A DNA stretch of 64,000 nt from Desulfococcaceae bacterium. Lineage in GTDB: Bacteria > Desulfobacterota > Desulfobacteria > Desulfobacterales > Desulfosalsimonadaceae. Shown here in pieces: positions 26,926-34,628 of the stretch. How positions within the stretch are numbered: the stretch's first letter is position 1; every line of letters starts with the position of its first letter. A program made the position numbers and the translations under genes. The stretch is taken from positions 1 to 64,000 of the forward strand of contig JAQYVU010000001.1 in NCBI GenBank assembly GCA_030145385.1. Reading direction: 5' to 3'. A model generated the notes under the pieces. The model was given only the letters and a program-made list of their open reading frames with translations, searched no databases and had not been told where the DNA came from.

Positions 26926-28425
26926 TTATAATTCAAAATTAACAGGGGTGGAAAAAGAAAATGTAAACTGGCGGCTGTCAGTAACGGGCAGTCCGATTTT
27001 AAAATTTAGATTCTGTTTGCGGCTGAGTTTATAGCCAACACCCAGATTTAAATTTGCTGAAGCGCCGGTTCCGGATGATGCGGATATATCGTTTTTGTAT
27101 TTGTATTTTGATTCAAAACTGTAGGAATATCCAAAGCTGACATTCAAATTCAATTTATAAGACAAGGCATAACCCATACCGACACCTAAACCGATACCCA
27201 TGCCCTGATCAACTTCCATGAGGATGCCTTCCGGTCTTTTCTGGTTAATATCGGTAGTTGTCAAGGGGTAGCTTAAGCTCAGACTGCTGAAAACAACGAC
27301 CGGATCCGATACCTGGCTGACGGATACACCGAGTCCGCCAGAGTATACACCACTGCTTGTGGATAATTCTTCGCCGTACTGGATTTCATAAGGACTCCGG
27401 CCGACCGGGATGCTGAAGTTTCCATTAATAATAATTGATGGCAAATCCCCCCCGCTTTTAAACGGCTGTAGCTGCCAGTTCAAACCAAGATTGCCCAGGT
27501 CGTTGACGTCCATGGAATCGACGGTTCCCACGCGATGGTATTTGTAAACAAATGGAATACCGACACCAACGGAGATGTTGTCTTTTAATCCATATGAAAC
27601 GCTGAAGGAATTACTGATAGAATGGTTAGCCACATCTTCAACCCTAACAGATTCCTTTATCGCATCATATTCGCTGTATCCATAAGAAAATCCGTAAGAA
27701 AATTTGATAGTACCGGCTCGGGTCAATGTATACTCTCGTCCCGCAGCTTCAAGAATATCTTCTTCTTCTTCTTTTTCTTCCGCTTCAGTAATTACGAGTT
27801 TTTTCCTGACATCAGATTCATCACGAAGTAAATTCATTTCATCTTCGAGCACCTGAATTTTTTTCTGAAGTGCTTCTAACGTTGAAGGTTCATAAATCTC
27901 AGGGGATTCTGTAGCATATGCTGGGAGGGGGGCAGAGCTGATCTCAGGTTCAATATCGGACTTTGCTTGTTCAGTAGCTGCGGGTCGACGATATGAGGCG
28001 GTATCAGCTGTTGAAACCGGGGACAGTGAATCGAAATAAGTTACTAACGCAGAAATCCTGAAATTTGATTCGATTAGCAAGAGCCTGTCAGTGGCGGATT
28101 TATAATCATCAAATTTCCCGATCCGAACAGCATATAAATTCTGATTTTTTGAATTTAAAGATTGGAAAATATACGGTTCATATCCTGATTTTTTTAATTC
28201 GATTATTTTATTTTCCGCATCTTTTTCATCCTGAAACACGCTGATTTGAATCGCGTAATAAGTAATATCACGCGCATTAAGTACGGTATCAGAAGCGGTG
28301 TCCTTTTGGGTGACGCCCGGTGATGCGGTGTTGATAATTTCAGCTATAGGCTCACTATAACCGTTTGAAGTAATAAGAAGGGATATTAACCCAGTTACCA
28401 GGACAGAAACTACCGTTTTTTTCAA
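26926..28425 (-). CDS. SPOR-domain, coiled-coil and beta-barrel protein
   Basis: The protein of about 499 residues starts with a clean signal peptide (MKKTVVSVLVTGLISLLITS). A SPOR-like domain follows (about 55-115, YAIQISVFQDEKDAENKIIE), then a proline-rich linker, a coiled coil (about 185-225) and a C-terminal region of about 270 residues rich in alternating strands and ending in Leu. This suggests an outer-membrane barrel that also binds septal or denuded peptidoglycan. The TTG at 28425 is chosen because GGAGG lies 8 nt before it; a GTG at 28440 is in frame but inside that site. It may be the export pore of the locus (inference). Confidence 0.65.
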   Translation of the reverse strand: MKKTVVSVLVTGLISLLITSNGYSEPIAEIINTASPGVTQKDTASDTVLNARDITYYAIQISVFQDEKDAENKIIELKKSGYEPYIFQSLNSKNQNLYAVRIGKFDDYKSATDRLLLIESNFRISALVTYFDSLSPVSTADTASYRRPAATEQAKSDIEPEISSAPLPAYATESPEIYEPSTLEALQKKIQVLEDEMNLLRDESDVRKKLVITEAEEKEEEEDILEAAGREYTLTRAGTIKFSYGFSYGYSEYDAIKESVRVEDVANHSISNSFSVSYGLKDNISVGVGIPFVYKYHRVGTVDSMDVNDLGNLGLNWQLQPFKSGGDLPSIIINGNFSIPVGRSPYEIQYGEELSTSSGVYSGGLGVSVSQVSDPVVVFSSLSLSYPLTTTDINQKRPEGILMEVDQGMGIGLGVGMGYALSYKLNLNVSFGYSYSFESKYKYKNDISASSGTGASANLNLGVGYKLSRKQNLNFKIGLPVTDSRQFTFSFSTPVNFEL

Positions 28426-28511
28426 TGTTATATCCTCCACGTCAAGTTTGGCGCAAAAATAAGGATTGTGCTTAATTCATTGCTCCTGATGAAGAAAAAA
28501 GCTTAGAATTT

Positions 28512-29258
28512 TTAGTGCCTGTATTTTTGATATTCATCCGGCAGGGTAAATTCAAAATCACGTTCATCCGGCGTCCGAATTATCGGCCCGTAATCGTTCA
28601 ATAATTCTTCAATTGAATCCTCATGGATATATCGAAGGTCATCTTCAGTTAATTTTAGAGCGGTAAGCCCCTCAGTGTTGACCGGGGAGGCTATAAAGAT
28701 AACATTTTCATACCACATATTTTTAAATTCGGATAAGGTATAACTGGTGTTGCCCCTGAAAGGATCTGCCAGAAAAATATGACGATCATATACTCCCTTG
28801 AAGACTGTGAAGTGCCGGTAGCCGAAAAATTCGATCGGAATAATACACGGGTGGTCCAATTCGAGCAGGTCATTAATGTCTGCTTTATACCCGGCGCCTT
28901 TGTAGCCAATTTTGTCTACAAATTTTTTCATATCCAGCAGGGAAAAGGCTCTTCGCTCGGTAATTTTCTCTTTGTTTCCATATTCCATCAATCCCTGAAT
29001 AACCTGACGTTCGGTAAAATTTTCACCAAGATAGTAATTCAGAATTGTTGAAAGTGCAGCAGATCCGCAACTATAGTCATAATCCTGTTTAACAAGATTC
29101 CGGTCCTTTATCTCTGATAACGAGGTGACATTTTCATGGATCACAACCGGGTAATCAAAACCAATATCAACTTCAAAATCATGCGTTGAGTTTTCTTTGA
29201 TCGGATGGAATGAAGCGAATATGCACATGACAATGATAAAGGCTATCGGTATATGCAT
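28512..29258 (-). CDS. Stand-alone C39-family cysteine peptidase
   Basis: This 248-residue secreted or membrane-anchored protein has an N-terminal hydrophobic segment (about 3-18) and then a papain-like C39 domain. The catalytic residues are clear: Cys64 in DYSCGSAALS, His149 in YRHFTVFKG and Asp165 in LADPFRG. C39 peptidases usually sit on bacteriocin ABC exporters and cut after Gly-Gly, but no ABC domain is present here. Stand-alone forms, as I remember, occur in the putative fil pilus locus of Acinetobacter (FilB). The two secreted GQxGV proteins just upstream are the obvious candidate substrates. A good promoter lies 65-93 bp upstream. Confidence 0.8.
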   Translation of the reverse strand: MHIPIAFIIVMCIFASFHPIKENSTHDFEVDIGFDYPVVIHENVTSLSEIKDRNLVKQDYDYSCGSAALSTILNYYLGENFTERQVIQGLMEYGNKEKITERRAFSLLDMKKFVDKIGYKGAGYKADINDLLELDHPCIIPIEFFGYRHFTVFKGVYDRHIFLADPFRGNTSYTLSEFKNMWYENVIFIASPVNTEGLTALKLTEDDLRYIHEDSIEELLNDYGPIIRTPDERDFEFTLPDEYQKYRH

Positions 29259-29732
29259 TTAAATATATATTCCTTAATCGGTTAATCAGACATGTTCGGG
29301 ATATAAATAAAATAATTCTATTATTTTAGAAATTTATTTGTATTTTGTCAATCTTTAATTGGTATTAAGATTGCCTAAGGTAATTAAAAACCTTGTGAGA
29401 TAATCCCCATGGGCATAAAAATAACGTTCTTTTTTTGTACCAGTGATTGTTTTTTTGGCTGATGGTTGGGGCTTTTTATTCATGCAGAGGTTTTTTTTTA
29501 TCAATGGCGGTATTGGATGTGCGGAAACAGTGATGAGGAGCCACCCCCAAAAGTTTATTTATTCGAGGGAGAATAATAACACAAGAATAGTCGAAATATA
29601 ATTACAAAAAAAGGAATAAAGTTTTGAAATGGATAGGGTCGCATTTTGTAGGAAAGATAGCCGAGGTAAAGTTTTTTCCGGGTAAAATTTAGGTACGCCA
29701 TGTATGTAAAAGGTTTAAATTAGATATATTTA
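29259..29732. other. Intergenic region upstream of the C39 gene
   Basis: These 474 bp hold no supported gene. They contain the promoter of the C39 gene and several T-rich stretches. No terminator hairpin or riboswitch was recognised. Confidence 0.5.
29323..29351 (-). promoter_or_regulatory. Predicted sigma-70 promoter of the C39-led operon
   Basis: On the minus strand a perfect TTGACA (29351-29346) and TAAAAT (29328-29323) are separated by exactly 17 bp. This would give a leader of about 58 nt before the C39 start at 29258. It implies that the C39 gene and downstream genes can be transcribed apart from the two GQxGV genes. Confidence 0.6.
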
Positions 29733-30767
29733 TTAAGGAACCATTTCAATCATCATGCGATGGGACTTTATGCCGTCAATCGCACCTGGGCCGAAATCAA
29801 TACCATCAAATTCGACCTGTTCAAAACGGATGGAGCCTTCAATCGGCAGATTATAAACAATCGCCGCGTGTTTGACTAGACCGGTGTCGTTTCTGGATGT
29901 GTCTGTCGCATCAAAGGTTGCAGGGTTGGAGGAGATGCTGTTGGCAAAGTCACCGAACATATCACCGATTTTAAATTCACCAATTGAGGTTCCGGTGGCT
30001 GTGTACCAGGTCGTAGGGTCAGCTGGGTTGTCGGTTGCCAGGCCAAATCCAAAAGTCTCTCCAATATGGATATTGTTTATTTCCAGAGTTTTACAGCCCG
30101 CGCCGCTTTCCTGGTACCCATATGTGAGGGTATCGATGTGGAGTTCAAAGTCAGACTCAAAATCAATTCCGGTACCATGCGGAGCAGTATAATATTGAAA
30201 TGATCTTAAATCAAATACGCCCAAATCCGCCCATCCAAGGTCTTTGACTCCGCCTTCATTGACGTCGCCAAATTTTATGCTGTCGATATAAACGCCCACT
30301 TCCTGGTCCCATAAAGGGGCGTAGACTCCGGACATTGCTTTGCTGATTTGGGTAGGGGCCGCAGTTCCGAAGGCCCAGTCGACTTCAGAAGCCACATCGC
30401 AGGTGCCTATGTCAAGATACGTAATGCCGCTTCGCGTTACGCTACCGAAATCATAATTAAACAGCATGGTGTCCGTGGACCTTGAATGGAATTCGATGTT
30501 TTCAAGCGAAAGGTACCCTTCGCAAGTCCCGAAAGCATTTTCCGGACAGGTGTAGGTAAAGCTGTCAATATATTGAAAGATCTCAACGTTTTTCATGGCA
30601 ATGGAAACACCGGCCTGGCCGCAGATGATGTCGAGTTCTTCGTCTGCGAGTACCTCCAGGCCTGCATAAGAATTGGTTGGGGCGAGTGAGGATGCACTGC
30701 AGAATGATAAAAATGTCAGCAGGAAAAGAATCAGGGTGTATTTGGTTTTAAACATTTTTACCATCAT
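29733..30767 (-). CDS. Secreted protein with N-terminal GQxGVxI motif (FilA-like), long form
   Basis: This protein of about 344 residues has a signal peptide (about 1-34, ending NSYA). The mature start LEVLADEELDIICGQAGVSI is followed by MKNVEIFQYID. The same pattern occurs in the neighbour at 30933. The rest is predicted to be beta-rich with alternating strands, several cysteines, and a C-terminus ending MMIEMVP. It resembles the short secreted proteins of the Acinetobacter fil locus (DUF6160-like, by memory). It could be a filament or surface-layer subunit. Three in-frame ATGs at the start (30767, 30764, 30755) follow one AGGA site; 30755 has the best spacing. Confidence 0.65.
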   Translation of the reverse strand: MMVKMFKTKYTLILFLLTFLSFCSASSLAPTNSYAGLEVLADEELDIICGQAGVSIAMKNVEIFQYIDSFTYTCPENAFGTCEGYLSLENIEFHSRSTDTMLFNYDFGSVTRSGITYLDIGTCDVASEVDWAFGTAAPTQISKAMSGVYAPLWDQEVGVYIDSIKFGDVNEGGVKDLGWADLGVFDLRSFQYYTAPHGTGIDFESDFELHIDTLTYGYQESGAGCKTLEINNIHIGETFGFGLATDNPADPTTWYTATGTSIGEFKIGDMFGDFANSISSNPATFDATDTSRNDTGLVKHAAIVYNLPIEGSIRFEQVEFDGIDFGPGAIDGIKSHRMMIEMVP

Positions 30768-30832
30768 TCCTGTATTTATTTTGTTCCTGTTGAAAAGTTG
30801 GTAAGGAGATAATCCGGTTCCTAAATTAAAGA

Positions 30833-30866
30833 AGCGAAGGAAGAAATTAATATCTCTTCCTTCGCT
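30833..30866 (-). terminator. Hairpin between the two GQxGV genes
   Basis: AGCGAAGGAAGA (30833-30844) is perfectly inverted at 30855-30866 around a 10-nt loop. On the minus strand the stem is followed by a T-rich stretch (TCTTTAATTT). It lies after the stop of the 30933 gene. It may act as a partial terminator that lets the first gene exceed its downstream partner. Confidence 0.55.
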
Positions 30867-30932
30867 CTTTTTAGTCTAATGATCTTATGATTCTGAATTG
30901 AAGCAATCGTATGATCATATTAGCTTAAACAA

Positions 30933-31688
30933 TTAGTGAGGGGCAATTTCCATCCAGCCACTCAGAACTGAGAAAGTAATACCTTCCATCAGGATCTGAC
31001 CGAAAGAATTGTCGGAAGAACCATTGCCACCGTTGGTTACAAAAGTGTCAACGTTCAGGTCGTTAATGGTGATATCAAGGAACATTTCCTGAATATGAAT
31101 TTCCACGGTCGGCAGGCCAATGAAAACACCAGCAACTTTGATCGGGTTGCCAGCACTTGCAGCACCAGCATTCCAGTTGATGCCCTGAGACAATGCCGGC
31201 AGATCGTCGGTTACGTCGATGGTCAGAGCTTGTGCGCGGAAAGTGTTGGTCAGGTTGTCAAGACCTTCTGTGTGGCCGGTTGTCCAGGAAATGCATCCGC
31301 CAAGAGCTGCTGAGCTGTTGTAGTTATAGAACAGGGGAATTGAGCCGCAAGTGGTGGAGATCAGGTCAGGGTTGGGTCCGTCTGAATCAGCAGAAACAGC
31401 GACAATCGCGTTGACATTTAATACGTCAATCTGAAAGTTGTTCAGGCTGACCATTGCGCCGGAACCAGCACATGAACCAGAAGGCATGCCAGGGCCGCCC
31501 ATTTCAAAACCATCACAGTCTACCCATGCCAGTCTTTCAATGTCGATGAAGAGCTGAACGTCATCAAAAGCGATTGCTACACCACTTTGACCAGTAACCT
31601 GATCCATGGCATTGTCATTTAACATTTCCAGACCGAAAGCGGAGCAGGGAATTAAGATAAGTGCTAAAATAAGTGCTAATTTTTTCAT
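30933..31688 (-). CDS. Secreted protein with N-terminal GQxGVxI motif (FilA-like), short form
   Basis: This protein of about 251 residues starts at ATG 31688 with GGAGGA 5 nt upstream and has a classic signal peptide (MKKLALILALILIPCSAFG). The mature start LEMLNDNAMDQVTGQSGVAI, then AFDDVQLFIDIE, matches the neighbour at 29733. The body is beta-rich with several cysteines, and it ends SGWMEIAPH. The codon choice looks smoother than in flanking genes. With its own promoter, long structured leader and following hairpin, this suggests strong expression. It is a likely major subunit or substrate of the adjacent C39/outer-membrane locus (inference). Confidence 0.7.
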   Translation of the reverse strand: MKKLALILALILIPCSAFGLEMLNDNAMDQVTGQSGVAIAFDDVQLFIDIERLAWVDCDGFEMGGPGMPSGSCAGSGAMVSLNNFQIDVLNVNAIVAVSADSDGPNPDLISTTCGSIPLFYNYNSSAALGGCISWTTGHTEGLDNLTNTFRAQALTIDVTDDLPALSQGINWNAGAASAGNPIKVAGVFIGLPTVEIHIQEMFLDITINDLNVDTFVTNGGNGSSDNSFGQILMEGITFSVLSGWMEIAPH

Positions 31689-31947
31689 TTTTTCCTCCAA
31701 GAAGTTAAGTTTGATTTTGCTGTACAGATTAATTTACTGCTTTGTTCTTTTGGGGGACATCACCTCCTTTTATTTGCAGGATAATTAATTGAGTATTGGT
31801 TAATTTGCCGGAAAGTACCGGCAATTTTAGATTTTAAAAAATTGTATATAATTTTTTAAAATAATTAAGTTGCGTGGAATATTTTGATCACTAATTATTA
31901 AAGTGAACAATGTACACATTTTTAATTTAAAATAAATTTCATGTCAA
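31689..31947 (-). promoter_or_regulatory. Promoter and long structured leader of the short GQxGV gene
   Basis: TTGACA (31947-31942) and TAAAAA (31924-31919), 17 bp apart, give a leader of about 225 nt. The leader contains a stem-loop (TTGCCGG / CCGGCAA, 31805-31824). Further on is AAAGGAGGTGAT (31770-31759), complementary to the 16S rRNA 3' end over about 11-12 nt. An ATG overlaps that site and opens an 8-codon frame (MSPKRTKQ). The normal GGAGGA of the gene lies 70 nt further. The rest of the gap to 32069 is AT-rich with no gene seen. Confidence 0.5.
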
Positions 31948-32069
31948 GATTTTTTTAAAATTTTTATATGTTTTAGATATGAAAAAAGGGAATAATTTGT
32001 TTGTAATTGTTAAAAAATTTGCAATTGCTATGTTTAATTCATTACAAAAAAGATTAAATTTTATTTGTC

Positions 32070-34412
32070 TCATCTGTTTTTTTCAAGAATATCTAAATAA
32101 TATTTTGTTTGCCGGATATTGTCCAGGTTTTTATCGCATTTTATTTGGGCCCAATTATTGTATCCGAAATGGATTGCTTTTTTAAGAGATTCTATGCTCT
32201 TTTTTTGATTATTTAATAGCGAATACCGGCATGCGAGCTGGTAATGGGCAAACGCATTTTTGGGATCAATGGAAAGCAATCGGTCGAATGCTAACATTGA
32301 TTTTTTGTTTTCTCCGATTAACGCCAAGCATTCGCCAAGGTTGTAAAGCGATCGGGTATCTGTCGGATTAAGCAGCAAAGACTTCGTGTATTGGTTTGTC
32401 GCACGGTCAATTTCTTTTTGTTTTTGATAAAGGCCTGCCAGCTTTAAATAAAAATAAGCATTTTCAGGATATAAGACCGATTTTACACTAGTAGGTTTTT
32501 CAGCACTGTATAAATGCTGGCTGTTTTTCAAGTGTTTTAAGTAGTTTTTGGCCGTGACATTTTCAGGGTTCAACTTTACGGCTGCGTTGAAGTGGTCTTC
32601 AGCTTTTGAGAATTTTTTTTGCTGCATCAGGGCTTGCCCTAAAACGATATGGACTTCCGCTCTGTCCGGTCTGATTTTAAGTCCTTGCTGAAAATGAAAA
32701 ACAGCTTCATCCGTCATTTTACGCCGCAGCAGAAGACTACCCAGGTTGAAATGAGTGGAAGCGTTGTCTCTGGCGTGGTAAGGAGCCAGGGCCGGGTCAA
32801 TTCTCAGAGCCGCAAGATAATAGTCAAATGCCTTTTTGTAATTATTTTGCGCAGCATAAATATTCCCAAGATTGTTGTACGCATTAACATTATTCGGGTC
32901 CATCTGAATTACTTTTGAAAAAAGATCGATAGCTTCGGATGTTTTACCATCTAATTGCAGGGCGATTGCCAGATTGTTTTTCGGACGGATTTTATTGGGT
33001 GATTTTTTTATAACATCACGCCACAAAGAAAATTCATCACTCCATACATTATTTCGCTGAAATGTCCACATCGATAACCCGACAATAATCAACCCCATGA
33101 GTCCGGCAATCAGCCAGCGGTGATTGACAAGCCGGAACAGCAATATCACAAACAAAAAACAAACCATCATGGAGGGAAGATAAGTGCGGTGTTCTAATGT
33201 GAGTGCCAGTGGAATAAACGATGATTCAATTATCAGGTTTGCAAAAAACCAGAAAATACAAAAAGACAGCAATCGGTCTTTTTTTGCCGTAAAAATCGCC
33301 AATCCGATCAACCCGATAATAGCCGATAAGCCTAAGAGGGTGGTTCCCGGGTGGATCATGGAATATGACAACGGGTAATCATATTCCAGATTCAGCCGCG
33401 ACTGGTCGGGGAAAAAAATCAGGCTGATATAGAATACAACAACGCGTAATTGCGTGTTGACACGCTGGAACAGGGTAAAATCCTGATGCTCGTATAAGGA
33501 CAGGATTGCACTGAACAAAGGGGTGTCAGTTAATGACAATGAAATCCATGCGGCAGCGCAAAACAGAATCAACGCACATATCCCCGGCACCAGCGATTTT
33601 TTTGACCATTTTATTTTTAAATCCTGAAAGAAAAACCATTCATACAAGATGATGATCAAAGGCAATGTTGCTGCAATCTCTTTACATTTCAATGCCGCAA
33701 TCCCGTTAATTCCGCTTCCTGCAAAGAAAATAGCCGCTATAAAATGATTTGGCGATCCGTTGTCAGATTGCGATTTTTGGGATAAGCGGCCTTTGATATA
33801 CAGCATCAAAGACACAAGGTAAAACATGGCTGCCATGGAGTTCATTCGCTGGACAGTATAGGTAACTGATTGAGTGTGCAGCGGATTGACAAGCCATAGC
33901 ATTGCCGTGCAAAAGGAAGGCAGGATATATGCAGTGGATGCCGGATCCCGGGGAGTAAGCAATCCGGGAAATGTGTCGGGATGGCAGGTGTTAAAAGTAT
34001 GGTTAACAGCCAGTGTGATTTTTACAAAAAAATAAAGGAGTATTGTGTTGATGATATGGATGAGGATGTTAACCAGATGATAGCCGGTCGGATCATATTG
34101 TCCGAAAAAATAATTTAATGCAAAACTGAAATTGGCAACCTTGCGCGGAGATGGGCTGTTTCCAAGTTGTTTTAGCTGTTCCGGATTGATTTCAGTCACC
34201 CGGATATTATGATTATCGGTGATATGGGGAATATCGTCGAATATAAAAGGTGCATGAATTGTATTTTCGTAAAGACTGAAGCCGGCCAGAAAGAACATGG
34301 CAGCAATGATGGAACATGATATGAATTTATGCCGTCCACAGATTGAAAAATCAATCGTCGCTGTCGGATTGACGTTGATGGCAGAGGGCCGGTGTTGTTT
34401 TGTGATAGTCAT
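32070..34412 (-). CDS. TMTC-like membrane protein with TPR tail, paralogue A
   Basis: This protein of about 780 residues has a TMTC-like polytopic head and a TPR tail (about 500-780). Loop 1 has HAPFIFDD and FALNYFFGQYDPTGYHLVNI. HPLHTQSVTYTVQRMNSM and EHRTYLPSMM follow. It is closest to the gene at 15037. The last 60 residues form the shared 'end' module (GYNNWAQIKCDKNLDNIR). The ATG at 34412 with GGGGA upstream is preferred. An earlier ATG at 34523 would read through a dispersed repeat and add 37 unlikely residues. Last gene of the array in transcription order. Confidence 0.78.
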   Translation of the reverse strand: MTITKQHRPSAINVNPTATIDFSICGRHKFISCSIIAAMFFLAGFSLYENTIHAPFIFDDIPHITDNHNIRVTEINPEQLKQLGNSPSPRKVANFSFALNYFFGQYDPTGYHLVNILIHIINTILLYFFVKITLAVNHTFNTCHPDTFPGLLTPRDPASTAYILPSFCTAMLWLVNPLHTQSVTYTVQRMNSMAAMFYLVSLMLYIKGRLSQKSQSDNGSPNHFIAAIFFAGSGINGIAALKCKEIAATLPLIIILYEWFFFQDLKIKWSKKSLVPGICALILFCAAAWISLSLTDTPLFSAILSLYEHQDFTLFQRVNTQLRVVVFYISLIFFPDQSRLNLEYDYPLSYSMIHPGTTLLGLSAIIGLIGLAIFTAKKDRLLSFCIFWFFANLIIESSFIPLALTLEHRTYLPSMMVCFLFVILLFRLVNHRWLIAGLMGLIIVGLSMWTFQRNNVWSDEFSLWRDVIKKSPNKIRPKNNLAIALQLDGKTSEAIDLFSKVIQMDPNNVNAYNNLGNIYAAQNNYKKAFDYYLAALRIDPALAPYHARDNASTHFNLGSLLLRRKMTDEAVFHFQQGLKIRPDRAEVHIVLGQALMQQKKFSKAEDHFNAAVKLNPENVTAKNYLKHLKNSQHLYSAEKPTSVKSVLYPENAYFYLKLAGLYQKQKEIDRATNQYTKSLLLNPTDTRSLYNLGECLALIGENKKSMLAFDRLLSIDPKNAFAHYQLACRYSLLNNQKKSIESLKKAIHFGYNNWAQIKCDKNLDNIRQTKYYLDILEKNR

Positions 34413-34424
34413 AATATCCCCGGG

Positions 34425-34592
34425 GTGTTTTGAAGGATGAACGCCAACGAAAGAACAAACTGAACATCCAACATTGAACGTCCAACATTGAACATCGAAT
34501 AATGATGTCGCTTCGCTCCGCAAATTTTTTAAAATTAAATAAAACCATATAACTGAATAACCGTAGGGCGGATTAGCGAAGCGTAATCCGCC
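34425..34592. repeat. Direct repeat upstream of paralogue A (copy 1)
   Basis: About 165 bp match 37340-37501 upstream of paralogue B in the same orientation. The match includes GTTTTGAAGGATGAACG, the GAACATCGAA units, CAAATTTTTTAAAATTAAAT and a REP at the far end. Copy 1 has about 10 extra bp within the CAACATTGAACG units. It marks a duplication of the gene together with its 5' flank. Confidence 0.75.
34567..34592. repeat. REP palindrome B
   Basis: Imperfect 26-bp palindrome with arms GGCGGATTA / TAATCCGCC and centre GCGAAGCG. It is identical to copy C and the reverse complement of copy D and of the core of copy A. Confidence 0.8.
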
Positions 34593-34628
34593 GTATGCAG
34601 GGATGCATATTAAAGATTCCTGATCCGT

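Noticed and set aside
28512-29258. Bacteriocin exporter
   Set aside because: C39 is stand-alone with no ABC or membrane-transport domain, and no double-glycine leader peptide gene was seen nearby.
31689-31947. Cyclic-di-GMP or other known riboswitch in the leader
   Set aside because: No conserved riboswitch core could be matched; only a simple hairpin and an anti-16S match are present.
31979-32185. 68-residue plus-strand frame next to paralogue A
   Set aside because: Low-complexity AT-rich frame overlapping the end of paralogue A, without a ribosome site.
34413-34523. N-terminal extension of paralogue A
   Set aside because: The 37 extra residues are translated from a dispersed DNA repeat, while an ATG with a better ribosome site lies downstream.
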